From Romanomermis culicivorax (lineage: Eukaryota; Nematoda; Enoplea; Mermithida; Mermithidae), in the NCBI GenBank assembly GCA_963922205.1, contig CAWUHX010000351.1, positions 186,001 to 250,000 of the forward strand: 64,000 bases of DNA. The letters run 5' to 3'. The translations under genes and the position numbers were made by a program. Positions 45,112-57,605 of this stretch are shown in pieces (position 1 is the stretch's first letter; each line of letters begins with the position of its first letter). Below the pieces are notes generated by a model. It was not told where the DNA came from and made no database searches. It saw only the letters and a list, made by a program, of their open reading frames with translations.

Positions 45112-46690
45112 TGATTATGTCGGGTAAAAGGAGATGAGATTTGTAGAGGAAAAGAGTGAGGGTTGTGGCTTGAACTGCCACGAAAGAGTTAAGAATATTA
45201 GTCCATCCAGGCATCCATAAAAGGGTGGTACTGAGTAGGTTGTTGAGAAGGGTGTCAGCCATAGCTTGGAGAAAATTTTGAGGAAAATCATTTCAGAAAA
45301 GCTGATAAAGGGTGAGGGCTGCCTCGTTAGCCTCCTGGGCAATGGCAGGTGAAATGGAAATGTGATGATGGGTGAAGAAGTTGATACTGTGATATTCTCA
45401 CAACATTCTAGGCATGAAATATTTCACAGATGTACTAGTTGCCACAGCCATTGATGAAACAGATTGAGTAGTGGAAGGGGCAGAGGTAATGGTATAAGTA
45501 GTAATAGTGGTGGAAGAAGAAGTGACTGTTGTGGAAATGGGAGTTGTCAAAGGGACCGAAAATGGAGGAAGCTGAGAAACCCAACCTGCTGTGGTAAGCA
45601 AGCTGAAGGTGGTAGGTTGAGAAGTGGTAGTGGAAACTGGTGAAATAGTTTGAATTAGAGGAGGAGGGGGAGGTTGAAAAATCTAAATTGCTATGGTAGG
45701 TGAGCTGGTGGTGAGAGGTTGCTTTTTGGGAGCGAACGTTTGAGGAATTGTTTGAATTAGAGGGGGCATAATAGTTTGAGGAGGTTGGACAGTAACAATG
45801 GCAGTTTCTGTCGATGTACTAGATGCTGATAGGTGGCAACTTGTTGAGAAGGGGAAAGAGGAATTGAATGTTGTACATCTTTCGCAATTCATTGGGTGGT
45901 GCTTGGATGTTTCCATTCAGTGGATTTTTGATGAGAAGAATAGCAGAAGATTTGGTTGGTTTGCAAGATTAGCATTGGTAATAATATTGATAGGCTTTCT
46001 CCACATCTGCGGCATTCTGCAGGGGTGGTTCAATGTAAGTGGTGACTTTGAAAGTGAGAAGAGATGGGCTTGGTTCAGATTGTGGTTTGAGAACAACTTT
46101 GGAAGTTAGAGAAGAAAGTTTAGTGGGTGGGGGTTTGTGAACAGTTGGGGGATTTTGAACAGTTGATTGTTGGGGAGGTTGAGGTTGTGAGAAACACTTG
46201 GAAATGACTCATGATTGATGCAGTTGGTATTTATGAGTGGCTGGGGTTTCAGATTGAGCTTGAGCAGCCTTGGCACCCTTGAGGGCAGATGGAGTAGATT
46301 TGGAGGTGAGTTTATGGAAATTAATTGATTAATCCTGAGAAGGGTCACTCTTCCCCTTCTCGAGTTGGTTGTGGAGATATAGGATGATGTCCGTAATGGG
46401 TTTGCCATTACAATCAATCAGATGGAAATTAGTGACCACTTTCGATCTTGGATCCAGATGGGACTGGGGTGAGAGGGTCAAAGAGTTCTTGATGGGTGAG
46501 TTTAGGGCCAGAAATAGGAGCAGAAGAAGAAATTGGATGGATTGTCATTTTGTGACAACAGCTGCCACAGCAACCATATGGATGCACAAAGGTTTTGAGA
46601 AAGGAGTAGCTTTGCTCAGCAAGGGTTTCCCTGTAGGAAGAGAACATGGTGGAGGGGGAGCTGTCATAGGAGCAGTTACTTGAGTTGCCA
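45112..46690 (-). other. Minus-strand Ser/Thr/Pro-rich coding remnant, unassigned
   Basis: Minus-strand ORFs at 45068-45342, 45398-45601, 45683-45916, 46106-46417 and 46429-46647 are rich in S, T and P (for example PISTTVTSSSTTITTYTI). They look like pieces of one long decayed low-complexity coding region rather than separate genes. No domain is recognised. Confidence 0.35.
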
Positions 46691-47590
46691 TTAGAGATGT
46701 ATTAGGGACCGGGACTGAGAATGAGACTCAAATTACCCAACCATGTTGTTGGAGTGAACCTGATGTTCTCAAAATTTTGGACCCTGGAGTGGACCAGAAC
46801 CCGATATTCTTGAAATTTTGAACCTGTACCTGAAGAAATTGTCACAATTCTGATTTGGGTCTGATATACAACATAGTCATTCAGCTGAAAATAAAATACC
46901 CATGTTGAACACATCAATTAACTAATGAAATATGAAAAGTAACAAATCAATACTTTATTGCTTAGATCATCTTGAGACTGACTTGGATATAAAGCCTACA
47001 GGACCCAATTTATATTTCACAGAATTTTTTGGCTGTTTGCCCTGTAGTTGCCGTCTTTTCAATCTAGATTTTTTTATAATATTAATCCAAGGATTAAAAA
47101 TTAAATTATAGAGATGCTTAGTCACTAATATTTCATGAGAGATTAGTAAATCGAATCGGTTTACTGTGTCTCACCAAACCATATAATTTCAATATGATGT
47201 TGTTTCTCTCACATCCATTTTAAGACATAGTTGTGAGAAGTTTGATCTTGAATATAATAAGTTGAAAATGAATCATTCCTGAGAATAGGGTATATTGCGT
47301 AGTTTCACTATCTTTTCTAATGTTGTACTTATGATGTTTTATGCTTTTCAAAGTGTCCAAAAGTAGGCCGAAAAATGTTGGAAAAATCATTTGGATCACT
47401 TTCCTGACACCTACCAATAGGATGCTGCAGAATGTTCTCATCATTTTTGTAGGGACTAATGTCCAACATCTTATCTTAAAATTTCAAAATGATTTGTGTG
47501 CTATTTTTGAGTTGTTGGGATTGGCACACACTGCACTGCCATTCGAATATATTTTTGAATCTGAATGAATCCCCAACCAATAAAGTTATG
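46690..47590 (+). repeat. Dispersed long repeat, copy 2
   Basis: Inverted paralogue of 22190-23045 without the MITE that splits that copy. The GGACC/GATATTC repeats at 46705-46830 belong to its edge. Confidence 0.7.
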
Positions 47591-47775
47591 AGAGAACAGA
47601 ATTTGCCATCACCTACATAATAAATATGGCTTCAAAGTTAAATAATCTTTGATTTATTTAGCTTTGATGTCAGTTGAATGACATGCTTCAAATGAAAGGT
47701 CAAAAAATTAAAATTTTTTTTAATATGAGAAATCAAGCCATTCTGATGTTTCCTCACAGGAAAATGCAAGAATTA

Positions 47776-47978
47776 CGGGTCGTTTATACATGCCTTTTTC
47801 GACAGAATGAATCATCAACAGCCTGAAAATGCACCTTTGTTTGGAAAGGATAACTGTAATTTTGCTGGCTGTAACCTCCACCTGAACCAAATGGATTGAA
47901 GATTTCTCTTCGGTTTGATTATGTTCCATCAATTGCACTCCATTCCATTTTTCAGAAAAAGTCGTTATAAATGACCCT
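47776..47978. mobile_element. PIF/Harbinger-like MITE, copy C
   Basis: Ends CGGGTCGTTTATACATGCC and TATAAATGACCCT, with TTA duplicated at 47773-47775 and 47979-47981. Confidence 0.8.
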
Positions 47979-48189
47979 TTATTCCAATGAAAGTTTTTAA
48001 TGTTTCCTGCATCTCATTAATGGTATATTTAGTGGTATCACACAGCACTTTTTCATTAATTTGCAACATGTGCAGACATCTACAGCTCCTCAAATGGTAC
48101 ACAGACCTAATTTAAATTTTAATACAATACAAGGGAAAATTCCGTGGCATCTTGTAGGAGAGTGCACAAAAAACTTTTAAAATGACTCT

Positions 48190-48735
48190 TTCGGGTTATT
48201 TTGACTTCATTTTTGACACTTGAGAGAGTTAGATGTCAGAAAATTTCTTTCATACCTTCTGTATATAATAAACATTTGAAGGTTTATATTTTGAAACACG
48301 CATAGAGACTGAAAAATGCCAAAAAATGTAAAACTTCCAACTTTTGGAGTGCTGTAGGTATGAAAATTTTGACTTCTGTGCCAAATATATATGCTGTCAC
48401 AATACTCAGCATATAAAACCACTCAAAATATATCATTTTCAGATATTATCAATTTCCAGCTTATCATAGGTCAATGGAGCAGTAGGCTGAATCTCTCAGA
48501 AATCCTGTTTGAATGTTGTCACACAGAATAGCAAAAAATATAACAGACCTGAACCCAAAATGAGACCCGAAGTTACCTCACTATTTTGCTGCAACCAAGC
48601 CTGGACCTGGACACAATATTCGCAAAATTTTGAACCCAGAACCAGAACCAGACCCAGACTCAATATTCTCGAAATTTTGAACCTAAACTTAGACCCAGGC
48701 CTGATATTTTTAAAATTTTGGACCTGATACATATC
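48190..48735 (+). repeat. Dispersed repeat, copy 2, with GACCCG-type repeats
   Basis: Paralogue of 12105-12760. At 48478-48490 it reads 'gagcagtaggctgaatc', the empty site for the MITE that occupies copy 1. Bases 48545-48735 hold three diverged units of 'gacc..ga.......atattctcgaaattttgaac'. Confidence 0.7.
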
Positions 48736-49312
48736 CAGTAACCATAGGTGGGGGCGGTGGATTTTGAGCCAAAATTGCATCATGGGCAGAACCATCAATG
48801 CCGACTGGTCGATTTATGAAAAAAGTTCGGTATAAGAAATTTGTTGCAGGGGGTAGTGCAAACAGTTCACATATGGTGGAGACATATGGCTGATTTGCCT
48901 CCTGCAGTATTGCACATATAATGCCATAGGTGTCCCAAGGTAATTTGATAGTGGGCATTGAGGTCAGGGTGAGTTGGAGCCACTGAGGTAGTGGGTGGTG
49001 GTTGAGTTTATGCAGGAAGAGAAGAAGTAGGAAGATAAGAAGGGGAAGAGAAGGAGGAGGAAGAGGTGGATGCTGAGGAGCTACTACCTGTGTTTCAGCA
49101 GGTGGTTCTGAAGGAACTGTGGCAGGTTCCATAAACAGATGGAGTTGAGTCGTCCCACATTCAGTGGAAGGAACTTGAGCTTCACGGTCAGAGGCTGCAT
49201 TTTAGTCTGAGCATACTCAGGTCTGACAAAGTTAAGGGTGATATTATTCAGTTTAGCCTCCTCCTCAGTGAGGTTGCGAGATTGGATATTAGTTGTAGTA
49301 GATAGGGGCTGA

Positions 49313-50340
49313 GGGATCACGTCAATTTGGCGTATGACAATTTGGCGTAGGACAATTTGGCGAAGACAATTTGGCGTATGCCAATTTGGCGAATAAGTCA
49401 ATTTGGCGTGTATGACACTTTGGCGTATTGCTGTATTATCCAACCGAGTTGCATATAATGACACAAAACCTTATTTTTTGTATGCCAGTATTGGAATGTC
49501 CAGGTCAAGAGGTGAGCGTGAAAATGATTAAATGCTGTCATCTGTCCGCCTAGGACACTGTTGAAACAGCGGCCGGCCAAAAGTAATAAAATTTTATGAC
49601 CTTGTTTATGGGAATATTATAAAAAGATGATGGTAGAGAAAGAAAAAATAATCAGACACCCAAAGGTAACTGGTCATTGCATATTTCTATGGTCTGTTGT
49701 CGATGGGAGTTAACACAAGGTTTAAAAAAAATCGTTTTAAGAGACATGAAAATTCGAATTTAATTTGCATAAATATCAAGAAATTTGAAGCTGTTGTTTC
49801 TTCTACCACCTACAAAATAAATTTATAACATTTCAAATTTTTAAATTCGACTACTAATTAAAAAAAAAAAATTTATGACCTTGTTTATGAGAATATTATA
49901 AAAAGATGACGGTAGAGAAAGAAAAAATAATCAGACACCCAAAGGTAACTGGCCATTGCATAGTTCTATGGTCTGTTGTCGATGGGAGTTGACACAAGGT
50001 TTAAAAAAAAATCGTTTTAAGAGACATGAAAATTCGAATTTAATTTGCATAAATATCAAGAAATTTGAAGCTGTTGTTTCTTCTACCACCTACAAAATAA
50101 ATTTATAACATTTCAAATTTTTAAAAGCGACTACTAATTTTTTAAAAATCTAATGTTTAATTTGAAACCGAATTTTCACATTTCAATTTTTCACTCAGCC
50201 AAACACGAAACGACTACGTACATACACTAAATTGACACATTACGCCAAATTGACATATACGCCAAATTGACTTACACGCCAAATTGTCTTCGCCAAATTG
50301 TCATACGCCAAATTGGCATACGCCAAATTGACGTAGACCC
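49313..50340. mobile_element. MULE/Foldback-like element with CAATTTGGCGTA subterminal repeats
   Basis: Ends GGGATCACGTCAATTTGGCG and GGGTCTACGTCAATTTGGCG (inverted), flanked by a perfect 9-bp duplication AGGGGCTGA (49304-49312 and 50341-50349). Both ends carry six or so copies of CAATTTGGCGTA-type units (49321-49430 and 50236-50334, inverted). The interior is a 279-bp tandem duplication. There is no transposase. A 9-bp duplication with subterminal repeat arrays fits Mutator-like or Foldback elements. Confidence 0.85.
49590..50142. repeat. Tandem duplication, 279-bp period
   Basis: TTATGACCTTGTTTATG at 49593 recurs at 49872 and the copies match almost throughout to 'cgactactaatt' (49848 and 50127). 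Confidence 0.95.
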
Positions 50341-50531
50341 AGGGGCTGATGTTGAGATTGAGAATCAGTGTCCAAGGGAATGACTATGATCTGAGGTTCT
50401 TCCGAGGCAAGTGCTAACTTGGTGTTGGCTTTAGCTACGGACAATAGCAGGTTGTGGTCTTCAGGTGTAGGGGAGGGAATATTGAAATTGAGAATGACTG
50501 AGGGAAGAGTAAGAATTGAATAGAATGGCAA

Positions 50532-52400
50532 CGCATGAATGCACTTGGAGTTCCAAGAGGAATAGTAGTGGGGTTTGATGCATATGTTTTATTGCAGTGT
50601 AGCCAATTTCCTTCATCTACTTCTATCTGTAATGTGGAAATTATGATGGGTCATAGGAGGAAAGGATTGTTGATTTGGGAGGTAGGTTTTTGACCAAATT
50701 TATGCTCAATTCAGTCTAGGGTGGATTTGAATGCATCTAGGATGTCAGTAGAGTCACTGGTATCAAGCTACGTATTCAGCTTTCGTAAAGTAGTAAGATT
50801 AAGTTTGGTTAACAGGTTTGGTGGGACACATCCCTTGACTGTGACTTGGTAATTGGGAAAACATGAAATGATAGGTGGTCAACACCTAATAACTCATAAC
50901 TGGGGGTAGGATTTCCTTTGACAGTGTAGGGTTAATGAGGATGTTTTGACCTACAGGAAGTTGTGAATCTTCATCCAAACCCTTGTAGATAAGAGCTTTG
51001 GCCACATTGTTAATAATGTGGGGCTCAAAGGTATTGTGTCTAAACATATGGGAAGCCAAGAAAATCTTGTCCATAAACCATAGTGTCTAGAGGTGAGAAA
51101 GAACTTGGTGAGATAAAGCAGCTTTTTGTTGACCAATTCGTGGTCAGATGGGGTTGCAAAATAGGTGGGGGCTTGTAAAAAATCGTGGGTATGGTGGATG
51201 GTGTCCCATACCAACATGCAAGACATGTAGGCCTTTAGGATGTGATGTTCAGGCATAAAGCTAATTAGTCGGGCTTTTTTGAAGAGGGTGAGGTCCTTTT
51301 CGATTCGGGAAATAAGATGGAAGATGTCTACCACTGGTACTTTCAAGATAACCATGGCATCTTTCTTTTGTCCCATCATTCGATAGATGGATCCAATTAA
51401 GGAGTACAGGATATGCCAGTCATTGTGAGCATCAAAAGTAGTGACAAAGGTGTGGTTATTGTTCAAATGATTGATAGAGGCTAACCAATCGCTTTCTGTG
51501 GCAAATAAGGCTCTAAAAATGAGAGCTCATCCATCCGGGTGGGCACGTTGGATATAGAAGGGTAGGGTTTTTGTTTCTTTATTGAAGGGGAAAAATGTGG
51601 TAGTTTTGTATATATGGAGGTCGAACGTGGAAATCAACTTCATATCAAACCAGATCTCTTTCTCAAATGAGGTGCTTAGTATTCAACTTTGAAAAAAGTG
51701 AGATTGAGAATGAAAATTATGAAATAATTTGGGGAAGAGATACTAAGAGTATGTGCTTGGAGAGTGGATCAAGAAATGGGATTTGAAAAGTTTTAATGCA
51801 AAGAATTATGAAAAATATTTTTGTAAATGAGTAATTTTTATTTTGATTGGAAATTTTCAAAGAAAGTTGAAATTTCAATAATTTTGGGGGTGGATATTGT
51901 CTTGATTATGGACTTGAGCAGGACCTTCACTACCAAACTTAACAAAAGCTCACTTCAGAAGCAGTCTTCAGCCTCCGCATTGGATGTTGCAGGAGCTAGG
52001 CCAAGGCATTATGACTGATCAGATCAGCAGTGACTTACCACTGGAAGTCTTGTTGGCACAGGGGCAGTTGGAAGACAAGAATAGTGGGAAATCCAACCCA
52101 GAAAGATCAAGAAAAGAAACATACACATAAAAGCTTATAAAAATGCATGCAACTCACAATCAGTGAAAAATATGACATCATTCTGACATCCCGAAGATGA
52201 TGCCCAGACTATGTAACAATCCTGGGCATTGATGCCAGCTGAAACAAAGTGGAGGCCACAGAAGTGAATCGCTGGGGGATTGACAGCAGAGGGGGCTGCC
52301 CAAAATCGAAGACAATAGCTGGTTGAGCCATCACAGAACAATTTTCTTAAAATTAATACAAAAAGAGATCGGATAAGAGTTGTTGAGCAGGGGACACTCA
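50532..52400 (-). other. Minus-strand retroelement-like ORF remnants, unassigned
   Basis: ORF 51466-50951 (DWHILYSLIGSIYRMMGQKK, ISRIEKDLTLFKKARLISF, HHILKAYMSCMLVWDTIHH) continues past a stop into 51074-50886. It looks like folded-protein sequence, possibly capsid- or glycoprotein-like, but has no diagnostic motif. A Cys-rich piece lies at 52135-52341. All are on the strand of the gypsy remnant just to the right and may be its 3' gene. Confidence 0.35.
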
Positions 52401-52679
52401 GTCAGGGAAAACTCAGGCTATGTTTGAGGAGATATTCCAAGTTGAAGAAATTTGGTACACTTTGGGGGAAGAATAAATATACATATGATAATAACTTTAG
52501 AATGGGGTGTGGAAATTTCTACTTTTAGAGCTTTTAGAAAATATGCAAAAAATAATTATGTACAGAAATATAGATAAAATGGGTAAAGTGTAAAACCTAC
52601 TTATCCGTAGATGTGAAAGTAGAAGTGTAGGGGTTGGATTATAAGGAAAAACTAAATAGGGTAGGCATCATTCCCAATT

Positions 52680-54300
52680 GTCAGGGTCTTCCACAGTATA
52701 CCCTTTCAACAGAGATTAATGTTTGACTAAATCTCTCAACCATCTCATAACATCATGGGTGATAAGCAGTTTTTTGGACTTTCCAAATTTTTAGGAGCTC
52801 ACAAACATCTTGCATAAATTTTAGGGTGAAACAACTACCTTGATCAGAAAGGTGAAATTAGGGGATTCCATGTTGGAGGACAAGATTGTGGACAGAATAT
52901 TCCACAATAGTAGAGGCTTTCTGATCAGGGATCAGGTGAGCACCTACTACTTAGTGAAGTAGTCTTGGAAAATGATTAAAGAATGGTGATGGCTTACTGG
53001 GGAAATGTTTAAAATATCAGTCATGACATGGGTAGAGGACCAGTACAGGAGTAGGTAACTTAGTCCTGATAAGCTGACAAATTTTTCAAGCTTTTATCCA
53101 AGTTCACATGACATCTTCCATTCATGGCCACCAAAAATTGAGTTTTATGGCCTCAAGGGTGCAGTTGTGCCTCTGATGGTTCATAATTTTTGACAATTTT
53201 TGTGGGGGCTACCAGATGTCACAGTTCCTTAGACTTGTGTTGTAGTATACCATCTTCAAGGAAAAAACAAGTGGGAATTTGGAGAGGGTCACCAATGTTA
53301 ATGGCACTAATAATTTTAGCAGAGGTCGAATCATCATTTGGAAGTCGACTTATTTTAGCTGGTGAGGCAATAGAAGAAGATTCTACTGCCATCAACTGAA
53401 AGTCATCTTTTAACAAAGACTGAGGGTTGGGGAATTAGTTCCATTATTTTCAGAAATTTTGGCCATAGCACAGGTAACCACATATATGTGGAGATGGGTT
53501 TGGGAGTTTCTATCCCGATGTTTTCTGGCACTGTGAGAATTGTACAGATTTCATCTAAGGGAATTACAGGATTTTCAGTGAAGCAAAAATCTAAACGAAA
53601 AATTTCTTCAGCAAGTTTCTCAGTGAGAGGGATAGGGGCTCATCTTTGTGGGACAAAAAATCTGTACAAGCATTACTTCTTGCATTGACATACTCTACCT
53701 TGTAATTATAGTCTTGCAAGCTTATTGCAAAGCATTTCAGTTTGGTATTTCAGTGTTTTTGATCATTCAATCATTGTAATGGTTTGTGGTTGGTGCATAC
53801 AATGATATGCTGTCCATAAACATAGTGACCGTATATCTGGAAACCATTTAGAATAGCTAGACATTCTTGCTCAGTTGTACTGTAGAGAGTTTTAGCATCA
53901 GTGAGGACTCTGTTATTATAAGTGATAATCCACTTATCATCACCAGATTCTTAATATAGAATTGCACGAACTGCCATAGTGCTCATGTCAGTTCGGATGA
54001 TGAATTGAGCTTTGCCATCATAAACAGAGTAGTGGAACAAAGGCATAGGAATTAGGGCAACTTCTATACCATCAAATGCTTTCCTCTGGGTACCAGTGAT
54101 GGTGTAGGTTGCATTGTTATGGAGCAAAGTGTAAAGAGGTGCTGATAAGGTAGCAAGTTTGGGGATGAATCTCTTGCACCATTGTTCAAGGCCAAGGAAA
54201 CTTTGCATTTGCTTTTTGGTACTCCTAAATGGGTAGTCAAGAGAAAATAGAGTGGAGTTTACTGAGGGATCAGATTCAGGGGTACTTTTTTACCATATTA
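52680..54300 (-). pseudogene. pol: Gypsy pol remnant: RT end, RNase H, integrase
   Basis: At 54208-53951: SFLGLEQWCKRFIPKLATLS and LYTLL (the RT connection block 'FLG...YRRFI...A.PL..LL'), then FIIRTDMSTMAVRAILY (RNase H first Asp). Past a stop, 53890-53690 reads YSTTEQECLAIL and TNHKPLQWL (RNase H), followed by decayed integrase to 52680 with many stops. The RT palm is absent: the sequence goes from gag-like to the RT end near 54300. Much older than the 30.7-40.8 kb element. Confidence 0.7.
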
Positions 54301-54416
54301 GCTGAGGGTAGTTGGGAGACATTATCAGGAATGGTTATTGGCTCAGAGGTGCTACTAGAAGTGATTCCTGGAGATTGGAGAGTAGGTAAAGCAAAAGGTT
54401 GAGGGGGTTGTCTCTG

Positions 54417-55509
54417 TTAAACATGTACTATTAATGGGAAAAGTTGATGAGGGATTGGTGGTTGCCGTACCATAGGGATAAGTGTGATATTCAATGGGGT
54501 AATTGGCTGGATTATATTAGAGGTTAGATGTAACAGTGTTACAAATTTCAGCACCATGACCTGTACATGTGTTATAATACAAACTGTGACTGCCATGATA
54601 GTAAGAGTCTCTTCTATTATTATAGCTGCCTCTGTTGTTTCTCCTGTTGGGATTAATGTGAGTGTCATTTCCTAAATTGGGGTTGTAATGGTTCTGATAT
54701 CTGTTACTCATATAGGGGACAAGTTGACAGTCAGAATTTGATTAGGTTTGGGGATTAACTCACTTTAACCATTCACAGTAGTGTTGTGTGTGTTGCTTTT
54801 ATGAGCTGCCCACCAATGACCACTGGATTGAATAAACAAAGGTCAGTTTCAATTGCGATTTTGAGAGTGATTGTTTGGGGAGTGGAAATTAGAGTGATTA
54901 TCAGAACATAAATGATTGTGGCTGCAGGAAGCTGAAAAATCACAGTTTGCAGAATAGTCTCAACTTTTATTAGTCTGAAATTGAGAGAGAGGGGTGATTG
55001 TCAGATGTGAAGAGCAGTTGGGTAACTTTTTGAACACCATCTACAAGTTGTTGCGGAAGGTTAGTTATTTGATCTATGGGGACAGTATTTTCACTAAAGA
55101 AAATGTGAGGTTTATCAGAGTGAGAATTTTCAGAATTTCCATGGGGGGAATGGGAATTGGGTATGTGTCTTCTATTATAACATCTTTCACTTGGAGGAGT
55201 TGGAGGTGCTTGTTGAAAATCTGGGTCTGCTTGATTGACAAGAATAGGTCACTTTGCGGTACCAATCTTGGTATTTGTCACATCAAGCATTTTTCTTGCT
55301 TTTGAAACAACAGTAGAAAGTTGTTGGACAGTGTAAAATTCTTGGGTATTGCTGTCATATTTGAAAAATTGAAATGGTCTTTGGTGCTCAGACTGATTTA
55401 TTCCCTTCTTAATCCATTGGGTTGGAGAAAGAATGTATAATCGGTAGGAGTAGTTGTTGTGCAAGAGAGATAGCCGGGATTCAATCTTAAGGCCAGTGCT
55501 TCCCTGCAC
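54417..55509 (-). pseudogene. gag: Gypsy gag-like remnant
   Basis: Minus-strand pieces 55509-55249, 55265-55074 and 54711-54417 with a basic, Asn/Arg-rich segment (NRYQNHYNPNLGND, NNRRDSYYHGSHS) and Cys/His clusters near 54900 that look like worn zinc knuckles. Position directly 5' of the pol remnant supports gag. Confidence 0.5.
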
Positions 55510-56050
55510 CTGTCTTAAACTTTGGAATGACTACTCAGCCTGGGGTGAGAAGTCCAGAGAAAGAATACTACTTACCCAAGAAAAGCCTGACTAAAACTAG
55601 CCAGGCTAGGTAACACACTTCAAATGGAAAATAAGACAATTTCCTACCAAACATTTATTTCTAAAACTTTCTCTTTAAATCGCCCCTTTCAAAAATATAA
55701 TGTCCTTCATACACTAAAAACCAAATGCCAATGTACAACAAGGAATAATAATAAAATGGTAAAAATGCAGATGAAAGAATAATGAAAATTCACCAACTAA
55801 ATCACAAAATCGGATTCTGCAGTAACTGTCAAGTTGGGCCAGGTGCAGCTACTTCGGACATTTTGTACTTGCAGGCATCTTCTCATTGATCCTTATATTT
55901 CATGCTAATTCCTTATACAACGTTAAAATTACAGTCCAAATCATATGAAACTCGAATCATTACTCTTTATTTACAGCTGCTGTGGCAGCTTCGTCCATCT
56001 ATAACAAAACTATGACATACTGAAAAAAGCAGATTTTTGTGTTTAAAGTT
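55510..56050. other. Intergenic DNA, no gene recognised
   Basis: AT-rich. I looked for an LTR of the old gypsy element here and saw no matching copy elsewhere in the window. Confidence 0.3.
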
Positions 56051-56054
56051 TAGT

Positions 56055-57605
56055 ATGGATGATAGACAAAAGTTTCATGAAAGTTTTTGGGTGTGTGGCG
56101 AAGACGAAAAGGTGAAAAAACAGTTTTTAGTCACACACATTGTAAAATTGCAAGTAAAATGCAGATGACTGAAAGAACTTGCAAATTCGAGGAAACAGCA
56201 TTCTTTTGTATTCTACATAACCAGCAATGGTGAAAGATTGAAAGTTTGTAAAGAATTTTTTCTACACACATTGGACATTAGTCATTGGCGAATTTTTAAG
56301 GCATTTGAAAAAATGGACAAATGTAATACTGTTCCAATTCCTATGCAACAAGGAAAGCATGCATCAAAGCACAAGTTAAAGGCAACATACTGTCAAGCTG
56401 TCATTGGTCACATCAATTCATTCCAAAAAGTGTCATCCCATTATTGCCACCAATCTACACAATGGGATTATCTGGACAGTCAACTATCCATAGGGCAGAT
56501 GCCTCAGATGTTTCAAGACTTAGACAAACGTCTGTTGTCATGTGTTGAGTCATTAAAGCCCTATCATAAAATTTTTTCGACTGAATTCAATCTATTGTCT
56601 GTTTTTTTTGAAATGCTATTTTTCCGCGGAGAGATGAAAAAGAGTACAACCGTGTCTATAGGTAGAATTAAATACAAAATATTTATAAAATAACTAAAAT
56701 TCAATGTTCATTCGTACCACTTTTTAGGTTTTCACACACCAAAAAAAGACCAATGCTCAACATGTGCTGCTCTCATCAACAAGGAGCAGGCAGGAAAGGC
56801 TACGGATGTCGACAAAAACGATCACGAACAACACCTGTAATGCAAGAATGAATCTTGAGCTTGCTGCCCCAATTGCATTAAAATGGCTGCTGAATCCAAA
56901 AACGCCATTGTTGCAACCATGGATTTGCAATCAGTCTTGCTAATTCCACATTCAGCCAAAAGTCTATTCTACTACTGGAGCAAAATGTGCATTCACAACA
57001 TGACATTTTTGTCCAATCTAGTCGTGATGCCTATTGTTTTGTGTGGAGTGAGATTGACAGCAAGCATGGCTGTTGTGAAATTGGCACCACAATAAAAAAA
57101 AGTTTATCAAAGTCCAAGTTTTGAAAGGTTGATTAAAGTATAGAAAAACATTCCATTAGGACAAATTTTGTTTTCAAATTTAGGCAAGTCTACTATTAAA
57201 ATCTGGTCAGACAATTGTGGTAGCCAGAACCAGAATAAGTATTTAATGGCTTTGTACCACACTCTGGTCGCTAACACTATTAATTTGGACATGATTAAAC
57301 ATAACTGCCTTGAGTCAGGTCACACTCAGATGAGTGTAGACGCAATGCAGAAGTTAATTCTTTTTATTTGTCCATTTTTAGGTGAGAGTTATCAATTATG
57401 ATAAAAATATATGTTAATTGACTTGAATGCCTAAAATATTCAAGCATTGGCAAATGGTGCAATGTTATGAAAATGGCTCGAACCAAACAACCGTTCAATG
57501 TTGTTCAATTGACCCACAAAGATTTTGTAGACATCAAAAGAGTGTTTGAATATCAAACAAATGCAATCGACAAAACGATTGATGGTGAAAAATTATGTGG
57601 CTCAA
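56055..57605 (+). pseudogene. Transposon-derived protein, DUF7869-like (DDE-type pattern), broken
   Basis: Starts at ATG 56055 and reads on in pieces: GERLKVCKEFFLHTLDIS (56235-56290), HINSFQKVSSHYC, YLDSQLSIGQMP, IFSTEFNL; then HTPKKDQCSTCAALINKEQA (about 56740-56790), IVATMDLQS (Asp codon 56922), IWSDNCGSQNQNKY (Asp 57210), NCLESGHTQMSVDAM (57304-57350) and FNVVQLTHKDFVDIK (57495-57540). This order is that of a widespread arthropod orphan family annotated as DUF7869, thought to be a DDE-type transposase relative. At least five stops or frameshifts. No TIRs were found. The family name is from memory of motifs. Confidence 0.6.

Larger units (their letters stand above)
48740..50531 (-). pseudogene. 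Unassigned Pro-rich ORF split by a MULE-like insertion
   Basis: Minus-strand coding runs from 50531 (TLPSVILNFNIPSPTPEDH) to 50341, is interrupted by the transposon 49313-50340, and resumes at about 49312 (PQPLSTTTNIQSRNLTEEEA) down to 48740 (WDTYGIICAILQEANQPYV, then NPPPPP). Removing one copy of the 9-bp target duplication restores the frame across the insertion point, so the host ORF was coding when hit or shortly before. It looks like part of a retroelement or virus-like polyprotein, but I cannot name it. Confidence 0.4.

Noticed and set aside
49320-50340. Spaced short repeats that recall a CRISPR array (CAATTTGGCGTA units)
   Set aside because: Units are 12 bp, irregularly spaced, in inverted orientation at two ends of a transposon with a 9-bp target duplication, in a eukaryotic genome.
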